Part shown: piece by piece, positions 39,467 through 48,154 of the stretch
Layout of the letters: each line of letters starts with the position of its first letter
Numbering within the stretch: the stretch's first letter is position 1
From: Halopseudomonas laoshanensis
GTDB taxonomy: Bacteria; Pseudomonadota; Gammaproteobacteria; Pseudomonadales; Pseudomonadaceae
DNA: 64,000 nucleotides
Assembly: GCF_008365385.1 (NCBI RefSeq)
Contig: NZ_QOVF01000011.1
Coordinates: 1-64,000, forward strand
Reading direction: 5' to 3'
The notes under the pieces: generated by a model
Seen by the model: only the letters and a program-made list of their open reading frames with translations
Databases searched by the model: none
Told to the model about the DNA's origin: nothing
Made by a program: the position numbers and the translations under genes

Positions 39467-40561
39467 ATGAAACTCAATACAATCGAAGAACTGCTCGAAG
39501 ACATTCGGGCTGGCAAGATGGTCATCCTGATGGATGACGAAGATCGCGAGAATGAAGGCGACCTGATCATGGCTGCGCAAGCCTGCCAGGCTGAACATAT
39601 CAATTTCATGGCGCGCTATGGTCGCGGCCTGATCTGCATGCCCATGAGCCTCGAGCATTGCGAGCGCCTGAAGCTGCCGTTGATGGTGCAGCGCAACAAT
39701 TCCGGCTTCGGTACCAAATTTACCGTGTCGATCGAGGCGGCTGTTGGCGTCAGCACCGGTATTTCCGCTGGCGACCGGGCACGTACAGTGCAGGCAGCGG
39801 CAGCACCCGGCGCGGTGGCTGATGATATCGTCAGCCCCGGGCATATCTTCCCGCTGATGGCACAGCCTGGCGGCGTGCTGGCGCGGGCCGGGCATACCGA
39901 GGCGGCCTGTGATCTGGCGCGCATGGGCGGCTTCGGCGAATCCGGGGTGATCTGCGAGATCATGAACGACGACGGCAGCATGTCTCGGCGCCCGGAGCTG
40001 GAGGCGTTCGCCGAACAGCACAACCTGAAGATCGGCACTATTGCAGACCTTATTCACTACCGCCTGCTCAACGAGCGCACGGTCAAGCGTGTGTCCGAAC
40101 AGCCGCTGGAAACCGAGCTGGGCACCTTCAATTTGGTCACCTACCGCGACAGCCTGGAAGGCGCAGTTCACCTGGCGTTGACGCTGGGCAAGCTGGAGCC
40201 GGAAGAGCCAACCTTGGTGCGCGTGCACAATATGGATCCCCTGCGCGACCTGTTCATGGTCAAGCAGCCGGAGCGTTGGAGCTTGCGTGCCGCCATGGCC
40301 AAACTGGCTGAGGAAGGACATGGCGTGGTACTGCTGCTGGGCAACCAGATGGGCGCCGACGAGCTGTTGCATCACGTCAACCAGTTGGCCGGCACCGATA
40401 CGCCCGAGCGCCAGCCGACGACCTACAATACGGTAGGCGCCGGTTCACAGATTTTGCGCGACCTCGGCGTGCGCAAGATGCGTCTGCTGTCCAAGCCAAT
40501 GAAGTTCAATGCCATATCCGGCTTTGATCTGGAAGTAGTAGAATATCTGCCCTGCGAATAA
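39467..40561 (+). CDS. ribBA: DHBP synthase fused to a degenerate GTP cyclohydrolase II domain
   Basis: The protein has 364 residues. The N-terminal 3,4-dihydroxy-2-butanone 4-phosphate synthase is intact, with DDEDRENEGDLI (23-34) and RAGHTEAACDL near 140. The C-terminal half keeps the cyclohydrolase II fold (NLVTYRDSLEGAVHLAL, LRDLGVRKMRLLSKPMKFNAISGF) but lacks the Cys-x10-Cys-x-Cys zinc motif, so it is probably inactive. A separate full ribA lies at 43873, as in Pseudomonas. Confidence 0.95.
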   Translation: MKLNTIEELLEDIRAGKMVILMDDEDRENEGDLIMAAQACQAEHINFMARYGRGLICMPMSLEHCERLKLPLMVQRNNSGFGTKFTVSIEAAVGVSTGISAGDRARTVQAAAAPGAVADDIVSPGHIFPLMAQPGGVLARAGHTEAACDLARMGGFGESGVICEIMNDDGSMSRRPELEAFAEQHNLKIGTIADLIHYRLLNERTVKRVSEQPLETELGTFNLVTYRDSLEGAVHLALTLGKLEPEEPTLVRVHNMDPLRDLFMVKQPERWSLRAAMAKLAEEGHGVVLLLGNQMGADELLHHVNQLAGTDTPERQPTTYNTVGAGSQILRDLGVRKMRLLSKPMKFNAISGFDLEVVEYLPCE

Positions 40562-40619
40562 ACGCACCCGATCCACGACTGCGCCTGGTGCGCAGCCGGT
40601 TCTTTAAGAGAGAGACAAC

Positions 40620-41099
40620 ATGTCAGCTATACGTACCATCGAAGGCGATTTCATGGCGACCCAAGGCCGCTACGCACTGGTTGTTGGACGCTTCAACAGC
40701 TTTGTGGTCGAGAGCCTGCTGTCCGGCGCCATTGATGCGCTGAAGCGTCATGGGGTGAAGGATGCCGATATCACCATCATCCGCGCGCCGGGTGCTTTCG
40801 AGATCCCCTTGGTGGTGAAGAAAGTCGCCGAGATGAAGCAGTTTGACGCGATCGTTACGCTGGGCGCGGTCATTCGCGGGGGCACGCCGCATTTTGAATA
40901 TGTCGCTGGCGAGTGCGTCAAGGGCATCGGCAGCCTGTCCCTGGAATACGGTATTCCGGTGGCCTTCGGTGTATTGACTGTCGACAGCATCGAGCAAGCC
41001 ATTGAGCGCTCCGGCACCAAGGCTGGCAACAAGGGCGCAGAAGCGGCCATGTCCGCGTTTGAAATGGTCAGCCTGTTCAAGCAGTTGGAGGCGAAGTGA
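40620..41099 (+). CDS. ribH: 6,7-Dimethyl-8-ribityllumazine synthase
   Basis: The 159-residue protein is full length. Motifs include [37 protein letters not shown] and [15 protein letters not shown], where Gly-Gly replaces the more usual Gly-Ser. [28 protein letters not shown] completes the fold. It condenses the DHBP-synthase product with the pyrimidine made by RibD. Its stop overlaps the nusB GTG start by four bases. Confidence 0.97.
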   Translation: MSAIRTIEGDFMATQGRYALVVGRFNSFVVESLLSGAIDALKRHGVKDADITIIRAPGAFEIPLVVKKVAEMKQFDAIVTLGAVIRGGTPHFEYVAGECVKGIGSLSLEYGIPVAFGVLTVDSIEQAIERSGTKAGNKGAEAAMSAFEMVSLFKQLEAK

Positions 41100-41575
41100 G
41101 CGAGTCTGACTCCCAGCCACCGATTGCCGGCAAGCCCAAGGCGTCTGCCCGGCGCAAGGCGCGCAGTCTGGCACTGCAAGCGCTGTACGGCTGGCATGTG
41201 GCGGATCTGCCGCTGTCCGATATTGAAGCCCAGTATCGTACCGATAACGATTTTGCCAAGGTCGATGGCGCTTATTTTCATGAGCTGTTGACCGGCGTGG
41301 GCAAGAATCTGACCGAGTTGGACGAGAGCCTGGCCACTGTATTGGATCGCCCGGTCAAGGAGCTCGATCCTATCGAGCTGGCGACTTTGCGTATTGGCGT
41401 ATACGAATTGATGTTCCGCATTGATGTGCCTTACAAAGTGGTCATCAACGAGGGCATCGAGTTGGCCAAGACCTTCGGTGCGACCGATGGCCATAAGTAC
41501 GTCAACGGTATTCTCGACAAGCTCGCACCGCGCCTGCGCAGTGCCGAAGTCAACGCGTCCCGCCGGGGACGCTAA
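41096..41575 (+). CDS. nusB: Transcription antitermination factor NusB
   Basis: The 159-residue protein starts at a GTG that overlaps the ribH stop (GTGA). The all-helical NusB fold shows [23 protein letters not shown] and [22 protein letters not shown], then [20 protein letters not shown]. It pairs with S10 (encoded at 572) to load antitermination complexes on rRNA operons. A run of about 20 polar residues precedes the fold. Confidence 0.97.
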   Translation: MSESDSQPPIAGKPKASARRKARSLALQALYGWHVADLPLSDIEAQYRTDNDFAKVDGAYFHELLTGVGKNLTELDESLATVLDRPVKELDPIELATLRIGVYELMFRIDVPYKVVINEGIELAKTFGATDGHKYVNGILDKLAPRLRSAEVNASRRGR

Positions 41576-41599
41576 TGTCGCCGGCAGGAGGCTGTTGCC

Positions 41600-42598
41600 A
41601 TGCCGCTGGGTGAGTTTGAACTGATTCACCGCTACTTCCAGGGTCCTGCCCTGGAAGCGGCGGGCGATGTTGAGGCCATTACCCTGGGTATTGGTGATGA
41701 CGCCGCTCTGCTGCAGCCCGACCCAGACAAGCAGTGTGTGGTTTCCACTGACAGTCTGGTGCTCGGCACCCATTTCCCCGAACATTATCTGCCCGCTGAT
41801 CTGGGTTATCGCGCGCTTGCCGTCGCGGTGAGCGACTTGGCAGCGATGGGCGCGAGGCCGCTTGGTTTTACCCTGGCGCTGACGTTGCCGCAGGTTGACG
41901 AAGACTGGCTGGCGGGTTTTGCCCAGGGGTTGGCCCAGGCGGCCGAGGATCACCGCATCTGTCTGGTCGGTGGTGATACCACGCGCGGCCCGTTGAACAT
42001 TGGCGTGACGGTTATCGGCCAGGTTGCCGCGCGCAAGGTAGTCCGCCGCAAAGGCGCACAACCGGGAGACTTGGTGTGCGTGGGTGGGCCATTGGGCGAT
42101 GGTGGCGCAGGTCTGGCGGTTGCGCTTGGTGAAACGCTTTCCGAACAGCTCAGCGATGCCGGGCGGGATTATCTCGCCAAGCGTTTTTGGCGTCCGCGTG
42201 CGCAGTGTGATTTAGGGCTCGAGCTGGCAGGCATTGCCAGCGCGGGCATAGACGTATCGGACGGGCTGCTAGCGGACGCGGGTCATCTCGCGCGGGCCAG
42301 TGGTGTGGCGTTGCATGTACGTTATGCCGACCTGCCTTGCTCCCCAGCGCTGCAGGCCTGGCCCGAGGCGCAACGCCGGGAGTGGATGCTGGGTGGTGGC
42401 GACGATTATGTGCTGCTGTTTACCCTGCCGGTCGCCAGCATTTCCTGTCTGGACGTGTGGGCCTCCCAGGGTTTTCAGGTCAGGGTAGTGGGCGAAGTGG
42501 TTGCAGGGCAGGGGGTGTGGCTGGATGATGGGCAGCAACTGGTGAACATGGATAGCCTCGCGGGCTACCAACATTTCAAGGATACAACCGATGACTGA
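41600..42598 (+). CDS. thiL: Thiamine-monophosphate kinase
   Basis: The 332-residue protein has the PurM-like fold. It has the metal motif GIGDDAALLQPD near residue 30, YRALAVAVSDLAAMGARP, the GGDTTRGP loop and GIDVSDGLLADAGHLA. It phosphorylates thiamine phosphate to the active diphosphate. It starts with a GGAGG ribosome site and its end overlaps pgpA by eight bases. Confidence 0.97.
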   Translation: MPLGEFELIHRYFQGPALEAAGDVEAITLGIGDDAALLQPDPDKQCVVSTDSLVLGTHFPEHYLPADLGYRALAVAVSDLAAMGARPLGFTLALTLPQVDEDWLAGFAQGLAQAAEDHRICLVGGDTTRGPLNIGVTVIGQVAARKVVRRKGAQPGDLVCVGGPLGDGGAGLAVALGETLSEQLSDAGRDYLAKRFWRPRAQCDLGLELAGIASAGIDVSDGLLADAGHLARASGVALHVRYADLPCSPALQAWPEAQRREWMLGGGDDYVLLFTLPVASISCLDVWASQGFQVRVVGEVVAGQGVWLDDGQQLVNMDSLAGYQHFKDTTDD

Positions 42599-43076
42599 CC
42601 CGCAGCCGCACGCTCCCGCTTCCGTGTGGCGCAACCCGATCCATTTTCTCGCCTTCGGCTTCGGCAGTGGGGCGATTCCCAAGGCCCCGGGTACCTGGGG
42701 CACGCTTGCCGCTGTGCCCTTTGTTCTGATCTGGCAACAGTTGCCGCTGGCCGGGTATGTGCTGGTGCTGGTGTTCGCAACCTTGCTGGGCATCTGGTTA
42801 TGTGATCGCACCGCCAAGGATATGGGCGTGCATGATCACGGCGGCATCGTCTGGGACGAATTCGTCGGCCTGTGGCTGACGATGTTGCTGGCGCCACCGG
42901 GATGGCTATGGCTGTTGGCCGGTTTTGCGCTGTTCCGGTTGTTTGATATCTGGAAACCCTGGCCAATTGGCTGGGTTGATCGGCGGGTTGGCGGCGGCTT
43001 CGGCATCATGCTGGACGATCTTCTCGCCGGCCTCATGGCGCTGCTGGTATTGTTAGCAGCCGAACTGTTGATCTGA
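42591..43076 (+). CDS. pgpA: Phosphatidylglycerophosphatase A
   Basis: The 161-residue inner-membrane protein has three to four hydrophobic segments. Conserved polar motifs are GFGSGAIPKAPGTWGTL, CDRTAKDMGVHDHGGIVWDEFVG and GIMLDDLLAG. It removes the phosphate from phosphatidylglycerophosphate to make phosphatidylglycerol. Its start lies inside the end of thiL. Confidence 0.96.
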   Translation: MTDPQPHAPASVWRNPIHFLAFGFGSGAIPKAPGTWGTLAAVPFVLIWQQLPLAGYVLVLVFATLLGIWLCDRTAKDMGVHDHGGIVWDEFVGLWLTMLLAPPGWLWLLAGFALFRLFDIWKPWPIGWVDRRVGGGFGIMLDDLLAGLMALLVLLAAELLI

Positions 43077-43097
43077 CACTGGCGAGGAACGGACACC

Positions 43098-43748
43098 ATG
43101 CCCCTGCTTTACCCCACCCTGTTGCGCCTGAGTGTGCTGCTGTTGCTCAGCCCCGCAGCTGTCGCCGATCCATCAGTGAGAGTGGTCGGCCTGTTTGCTG
43201 GCGCCGCGGTGGTCAATATCGACGGTCAGCGGCACATGTTGCGGATTGGTCAGCCCGGCCCCCAAGGTATTGAGCTGGTAGCCGCAGACAGCACCACCGC
43301 CACGCTGCGCATCAACGGCCAGACTCGCCAGTTCGGTATGCAGCGCGATTACACCGACGGATTTGCTGAGCGGGCCACTACTCAGGTAAGCATCCCGCGC
43401 GGCAGGGGCGGGCACTACCGGGTCACCGGCTCGATCAACGGCCAGACCGTTCAGTTTATGGTCGACACCGGAGCGACCAGCGTCGCCATGAGCTCTTTCG
43501 AGGCACAGCGGCTGGGCATCGACTATCGGGTCACCGGCTCCGAAGTGCGGGCCACTACCGCTAGTGGTCAGGTTGCGGGCTACCGGGTAACTCTTGCCCG
43601 GGTCAAAGTGGGCGATGTCGAACTGACCAATGTCGACGGTCTGATTCTGGAAGGCGGCTTTCCCACCGAAGTATTGCTCGGCAACAGCTATCTGAACCGC
43701 ATACGTATGGTGGACCAGAACGGCACCCTGATATTGGAAAGCCGCTGA
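43098..43748 (+). CDS. Exported retropepsin-like aspartic protease
   Basis: The 216-residue protein has a signal peptide of about 23 residues ending AVAD. An N-terminal SH3-like part follows, then a single-lobe aspartic protease domain with catalytic MVDTGATSVAMS (Asp123-Thr-Gly125). The flap region follows, then EVLLGNSYLNRIRM. Family members of this clan-AA type are periplasmic; the substrates are unknown. It follows pgpA by 21 bases and may be the last gene of that transcript. Confidence 0.88.
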   Translation: MPLLYPTLLRLSVLLLLSPAAVADPSVRVVGLFAGAAVVNIDGQRHMLRIGQPGPQGIELVAADSTTATLRINGQTRQFGMQRDYTDGFAERATTQVSIPRGRGGHYRVTGSINGQTVQFMVDTGATSVAMSSFEAQRLGIDYRVTGSEVRATTASGQVAGYRVTLARVKVGDVELTNVDGLILEGGFPTEVLLGNSYLNRIRMVDQNGTLILESR

Positions 43749-43872
43749 GGCGCCTGGGGCGGCTCGTTTCAGGAAATACTGATACATTCCATCCGGTGCT
43801 TTACGTCGCGGCGCGGACATTCTCCTGATAATATAGCTGCCCCTTATTGCAGCGGCTGTACAGGAGACCGGT

Positions 43873-44484
43873 GTGTCAGTCACCTTTGTTGCGTCATCCA
43901 AATTGCCTACCCGATGGGGTACGTTCACCATGCACGGTTTCCTCGAACAGGATACCGGCAAGGAACATGTTGTATTGACCATGGGCGATGTAGCCGATGG
44001 CAAGCCTGTGCTCGGCCGGCTGCATTCCGAGTGCCTGACCGGCGACGCGCTGTTCAGTCTGCGTTGTGATTGCGGCTTCCAGCTGGAAGCGGCTTTGCAG
44101 GCCATCGCCGAGGAGGGGCGCGGCGCGCTCCTGTATCTGCGCCAGGAAGGCCGGGGCATCGGCCTGATGAACAAGATTCGTGCTTATCATTTGCAGGATG
44201 GTGGTGCGGATACCGTCGAGGCGAATGAGCAGCTGGGTTTTGGCGCCGATCAGCGTGACTACGCCATCTGCCAGCCGATACTCGAGCATTTGGGCATCAC
44301 CAGCCTCAAGTTGCTGACCAATAATCCACGCAAGGTCAAAGCATTGGAAGGTTATGGCCTGAAGGTGACAGAACGGCTGCCGCTGGAGTTTGGACTCAAC
44401 CCGCACAACAGCAAGTATCTGGCGACCAAGGCCGGTAAGCTCGGGCATATGCTCGGCGAGATGCACCAGGCGGAGGCGGAATAA
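43873..44484 (+). CDS. ribA: GTP cyclohydrolase II
   Basis: The 203-residue protein starts at GTG ([18 protein letters not shown]). The zinc ligands are Cys54, Cys65 and Cys67 in [18 protein letters not shown]. The nucleotide-binding RQEGRGIGL follows, and [16 protein letters not shown] is conserved. It catalyses the first step of riboflavin synthesis and makes up for the degenerate domain of RibBA. It is separated from the protease gene by 124 bases, so it may have its own promoter; a GATAAT sequence lies at 43827. Confidence 0.97.
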   Translation: MSVTFVASSKLPTRWGTFTMHGFLEQDTGKEHVVLTMGDVADGKPVLGRLHSECLTGDALFSLRCDCGFQLEAALQAIAEEGRGALLYLRQEGRGIGLMNKIRAYHLQDGGADTVEANEQLGFGADQRDYAICQPILEHLGITSLKLLTNNPRKVKALEGYGLKVTERLPLEFGLNPHNSKYLATKAGKLGHMLGEMHQAEAE

Positions 44485-44909
44485 TGTTTGATGCGCGTCC
44501 TCATTGGAAGGCCCTGCAGCGCAACTGGCGGATGCAGGCGGGTGTAACCCTGGTATTGCCGATTGCACTGGTATGGTTTATTGGCGAGCAGCCGGGCGCC
44601 TGGCCTGAGGGGGCTATTCCACTGTTCGTGGTTGGGCTGGCGACGCTGTTTCTATCCATCTGGCGCTTCCGCCATTACAAATCCGCATTGATCGCTGCTG
44701 AAGCGTTGGGCGACCAGCCACAGGCGGAATCGGCTTGGGAAACCCTGCACAAGCAACAGCTGTTGGGTTTGATGAACGCCAAGTTTCCCGCGTGGATGGG
44801 CATGCTGCAGTTTGTCTGCACCAATGAAATCGTCCCGCTGGTGTTGCTGGTGCTGGCCAGCATGGGCGTAATGTTGCTGTACCGTCCGCCCAGTGCCTGG
44901 GTGAAGTGA
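44484..44909 (+). CDS. Conserved small membrane protein, function unknown
   Basis: The protein has 141 residues. Three hydrophobic stretches are visible: about 20-36 (TLVLPIALVWFIG), 44-62 (IPLFVVGLATLFLSIW) and 114-132 (VPLVLLVLASMGVMLLY). A charged middle loop contains the motif NAKFPAWMGMLQFVCTNE. Its ATG overlaps the ribA stop and its own stop overlaps the BtuF start, so it is co-translated between riboflavin and cobalamin genes. The function was not recognised. Confidence 0.7.
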   Translation: MFDARPHWKALQRNWRMQAGVTLVLPIALVWFIGEQPGAWPEGAIPLFVVGLATLFLSIWRFRHYKSALIAAEALGDQPQAESAWETLHKQQLLGLMNAKFPAWMGMLQFVCTNEIVPLVLLVLASMGVMLLYRPPSAWVK

Positions 44910-45727
44910 TGCGCGCCGGCTGGCTGGCCGGGCTGCTGCTGTTTTGCCTACCGCTGGCAGCAGCTCCCCGGGTAGTCAGCCTAGCGCCGTTTCTAACCGA
45001 TATGGTCGTGCAGCTCGACGCGGTAGATCAGCTGGTCGGTGTGCTTGACGACGGGCAACTGCCCCTTGAGCTGGAAAGCGTACCCCGCATCGGTAGCCAT
45101 CAAAGCCTGTCCCGCGAGCTAATCCTAGCGCAGAATCCCGATCTGGTTCTGGCTTGGACCTCAGGCAACCCCCCTGAATTACTCGACACCCTGGAAACCT
45201 GGGGTATTCGCGTTGAGCGTTTTGATCCCCAACGATTGGCTGATATCACCCAGATGACCCGTCGACTGGGCGTTCTGCTTGAGCGCTCAGAGGCGGCGGA
45301 AACGTTGCTTAACGGGTATGAGCAGAAACTGCAGGGTCTGCACCGGCCTGTGACGAACAATGCCCCCCGGGTATTCGTGCAGCTCTGGGATGAGCCATTG
45401 TATACGGTCAGTGATAACCAGTTGATTGGTGATGCCTTGCGCCACTGCGGCGCGCGCAACGTGTTTGCGGATCTGCCGATTTACGCACCCCAGGTCGGGT
45501 TCGAGAGTGTGCTAGCCGCGGACCCGGACCTTATTCTGGTATTGGATGATCAGCCTGCAGCCGAGCATCCGTGGGTGCGGCGCTGGCGCCAGTTTCCGCA
45601 GATGCGCGCGGTACGCGAAGAGCAATTGAAGGTAATGAACGGCGATAGCCTGGTTCGACCAACGCCGCAAATTGTCTCTGGCGTCCAGGCATTATGTGCA
45701 TTGGTTGGGGTGCCGGAAACGCATTAG
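44909..45727 (+). CDS. btuF: Cobalamin-binding periplasmic protein (BtuF-like)
   Basis: The protein has 272 residues from the ATG that shares a base with the previous stop. It has a signal peptide of about 20 residues, then a helical-backbone binding fold (PRVVSLAPFLTDMVVQLDAVDQLVGV, SHQSLSRELILAQNPDLVLAW, GALRHCGARNVFADLP-like region). The family binds vitamin B12 or siderophores; B12 is favoured because btuB and a cobalamin riboswitch are adjacent. No BtuC or BtuD gene is in the window. Confidence 0.82.
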   Translation: MRAGWLAGLLLFCLPLAAAPRVVSLAPFLTDMVVQLDAVDQLVGVLDDGQLPLELESVPRIGSHQSLSRELILAQNPDLVLAWTSGNPPELLDTLETWGIRVERFDPQRLADITQMTRRLGVLLERSEAAETLLNGYEQKLQGLHRPVTNNAPRVFVQLWDEPLYTVSDNQLIGDALRHCGARNVFADLPIYAPQVGFESVLAADPDLILVLDDQPAAEHPWVRRWRQFPQMRAVREEQLKVMNGDSLVRPTPQIVSGVQALCALVGVPETH

Positions 45728-45771
45728 TCCGCGAGCAAGCAGGTGTGGTGTACCTGCCTGCCCGGGTCTGG

Positions 45772-47685
45772 CTAGAGGCGGGGCGTCCAGACCGCAGACA
45801 GCATCGCCGTGCGCCCGCCTTCGCGGTAGCGGAAACTGACGGGTGCGAATGTGTCAGCATCAAACGCACTTCCGCGAGCCTGGTAGTAGTCACGGTCCAG
45901 CAGGTTATCAACTGCGACGTTGAAGCGCAGTTCGTCATTCGCCTGCCAACTGCCGCGCACGCCAAGAACACCATAGCCGGGAATGCGGTTCTCGTTGTTC
46001 AAGTCATCGTAGCTGTGGCTGTTGAGCGTCCAGCCTGCACCGACACTGAACGCATTGAAGCTGCGATCCAGATCAAGCGTCAGGCTATTCTTCGGCCGAC
46101 GTGCCAGGCGGTTACCGTCATTTCCGCCGCCGCTGGCATTGCGCGCATCAATCAGGCTGTAACTGGCGCTCGCCAACCATCCGAACATGTCCTGCTGCAG
46201 CGTCGCTTCAAATCCATTGATTCGCGCCTTGTCGATGTTTTCGGGGCGGAACGGGTCGTTGCTGCCCGCCTGATTGCCGTCCAAGGCGTTGTTGGTGACG
46301 ATCGCATCGCGAATCAACGTTCTATAAAGCGCCGTTTCCAGCCGTGTGCTGGCAGTCAGTTGTGAGCGCCATTGCAGCTCATAACTTTGCGCTGTTTCTG
46401 GTTTCAGGTCGGGGTTTGCATACACGGTGCAGGCGCCCATAAAACAGCTGTCGGGGTAATAAAGATCATTGAAAGTTGGTGCGCGGAACGCCTGGCTGTA
46501 GGACAGGATCAGGTCATTCTGTGGGTTGAGGTGCCAGGTGCCGGCGGTATTCCAGGTATTTTCGCTACCGAACTGCTGGTTGCGATCATGCCGCATGCCG
46601 ATTTCGGTTGAAAACTGATCGCCGCTGAAACGATGAAGCGCAAAAGCGGCCCGGTTGATACGGCTATTGCGATCGAACTCGTTGGAGCTGTTCAAGCGAT
46701 CCTGATACCAGTCTGCACCCAGGATCAGCGTCTGCGCGTTGTTCAGCTCCAGCGTATTGATCCAGTTGGCCTGGTCGCGGTAGGTGTTGAAGGTTGAGCC
46801 GCCAAAGGGGTCTTCGGTGGTCCGCCGGTCTTCTGTGTGCCCCAGCTCCAGGCGGCTGTTCCACAGCGGATTGATCTGCCCCTCAACAAAGGTGCTCAGG
46901 CTGGACAGCTCAAAATCGTCCTGAGCAAAGCCGGCCGGCGACAGCGAATAGTCATACTCGGTATCGCCACTTTGGCGCAAAGCGCTAATGCCGGCCTGCA
47001 GGCGCTGATTGAAGCGGTGCGAGAAGTTGATGTTGGCGGCCTTGTTGCGATAAGCGCTATCGTTACTGCCCTCCAGTGTCGTCCGTGCAAAGCCGTCCGT
47101 TTCGTCAAGCGACAGGCCCAGATCCAGCCGTGTAACGGCGTTGCCGCCAGACAGCCCTACACCGCGCTCAATGCGGCCGTGACTGCCTACACCCACCGAC
47201 AGACGGGGTTGCCAGCCAGCGTCTGCGTCGCCACGGCGAGTGAATATCTGAATCACGCCGCCTATTGCATCGGATCCATACAGCGCTGAACGCCCACCGC
47301 GCACCACTTCAATGCGCTCAATATGTTCGATGTTGAGCAGCTCCAGGCTAGTGATGCCGCTTGAACTACCGGAAATGCGTTGGCCGTCAACCAGTACCAG
47401 GGTTTGCGCACTGGTAGTACCGCGCAGAAAAACACCGGTCAATGAGCCTGGTCCACCATTACGAGCTATGTGTAGCCCGGGGACCCTTTGCAGCAGGGCC
47501 GGAACGTCGCTGGGCTGCAAACGCTCTATGTCTGCCCGGGTAAAAACGCTGCTGGCAGCGTGAGCTTCACTGCGCGGTTGCTCCATGCGCGATGCGGTGA
47601 CTACCGTATCCGGCAGGTCCAAACTGTTGGCTTGTGCAATGCTCGCAGCCAGTAAGGCGGGAGCCAGCAATAGATATTTGTTCAT
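45772..47685 (-). CDS. btuB: TonB-dependent cobalamin receptor
   Basis: The protein has 637 residues from the second of two adjacent ATGs, which has a GAGG site at a seven-base distance; the first would leave only four. It has a signal peptide of about 19 residues, then the TonB box DTVVTA. The plug domain contains GVFLRGTTSAQTLVLVDGQRI and VVRGGRSALYGSDAIGGVIQIFTR, and a 22-strand barrel follows. The cobalamin riboswitch upstream argues for B12 as substrate. It is convergent with btuF, with 44 bases between them. Confidence 0.93.
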   Translation of the reverse strand: MNKYLLLAPALLAASIAQANSLDLPDTVVTASRMEQPRSEAHAASSVFTRADIERLQPSDVPALLQRVPGLHIARNGGPGSLTGVFLRGTTSAQTLVLVDGQRISGSSSGITSLELLNIEHIERIEVVRGGRSALYGSDAIGGVIQIFTRRGDADAGWQPRLSVGVGSHGRIERGVGLSGGNAVTRLDLGLSLDETDGFARTTLEGSNDSAYRNKAANINFSHRFNQRLQAGISALRQSGDTEYDYSLSPAGFAQDDFELSSLSTFVEGQINPLWNSRLELGHTEDRRTTEDPFGGSTFNTYRDQANWINTLELNNAQTLILGADWYQDRLNSSNEFDRNSRINRAAFALHRFSGDQFSTEIGMRHDRNQQFGSENTWNTAGTWHLNPQNDLILSYSQAFRAPTFNDLYYPDSCFMGACTVYANPDLKPETAQSYELQWRSQLTASTRLETALYRTLIRDAIVTNNALDGNQAGSNDPFRPENIDKARINGFEATLQQDMFGWLASASYSLIDARNASGGGNDGNRLARRPKNSLTLDLDRSFNAFSVGAGWTLNSHSYDDLNNENRIPGYGVLGVRGSWQANDELRFNVAVDNLLDRDYYQARGSAFDADTFAPVSFRYREGGRTAMLSAVWTPRL

Positions 47686-47692
47686 CATGAAT

Positions 47693-47715
47693 CCTCAAAA
47701 GAAACGCTTTTGAGG
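47693..47715 (-). promoter_or_regulatory. Hairpin that sequesters the btuB ribosome-binding site
   Basis: On the minus strand CCTCAAAAG and CTTTTGAGG form a perfect 9-bp stem with a 5-base loop, and the GAGG of the right arm is the btuB Shine–Dalgarno site. A second hairpin with 9-bp arms (47748-47756 and 47779-47787) lies upstream. This looks like the translational expression platform of the riboswitch. Confidence 0.7.
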
Positions 47716-47849
47716 AGGGCGAGGAGCCAGCGAAATCTGCCGGTATAGCGGAGGGCAGCCATGCACTGGCCGGGTGACGCCCTCCGCGACACCTCAGCTA
47801 CGAACCATGGCGGGCGGAATCTTTGGATGCCGGCACGCAGAGGGTTCTT

Positions 47850-48045
47850 TACGCACAGGGCCGGTCTCCGGGCTCAGGATGCAAATAATGTGGCCTTCCC
47901 ATACGCAGGCGTACAGTGGCGTGTTGCACATTACCGACAGACCCGTATCAGGGGGGCTGTGATCCTTTACCGTTGCGGGGGCAGCGTCGGGGTTGCACCG
48001 ACTTCCCGTTTCACCCTGCGGTTCGATGGCCGGCAGGGCACCCAG
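47850..48045 (-). ncRNA. Cobalamin riboswitch upstream of btuB
   Basis: On the minus strand the conserved core GGTGAAACGGGAAGTCGGTG (48015-47996) is followed by the CCCCGACGCTGCCCCCGCAACGGTA region. The B12 box AGCCCGGAGACCGGCC follows at 47874-47859. The order and spacing match the class-I AdoCbl riboswitch, and the outer edges are approximate. About 160 bases of leader with hairpins separate it from btuB. Confidence 0.95.
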
Positions 48046-48096
48046 TGCGACTGGAAGCGGGATGGACTCTAGGGGCTAAGCGCTTGATGGTCAAGT

Positions 48097-48136
48097 CTGC
48101 TGGCGCATTGAGCGGGATTATTGCCTGCGCCAGCAG
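48097..48136 (-). terminator. Inverted repeat downstream of dxs (possible terminator)
   Basis: CTGCTGGCGCA (48097-48107) and TGCGCCAGCAG (48126-48136) are perfect 11-base arms around an 18-base loop, 19 bases past the dxs stop. No T-run follows on the minus strand, so it may block RNA decay rather than terminate. Confidence 0.45.
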
Positions 48137-48154
48137 GTCGGGCGGCTGACTGGT

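Noticed and set aside
45728..45771. GCAGGT/ACCTGC hairpin between btuF and btuB
   Set aside because: It is only a six-base stem and no T-run follows in either direction.
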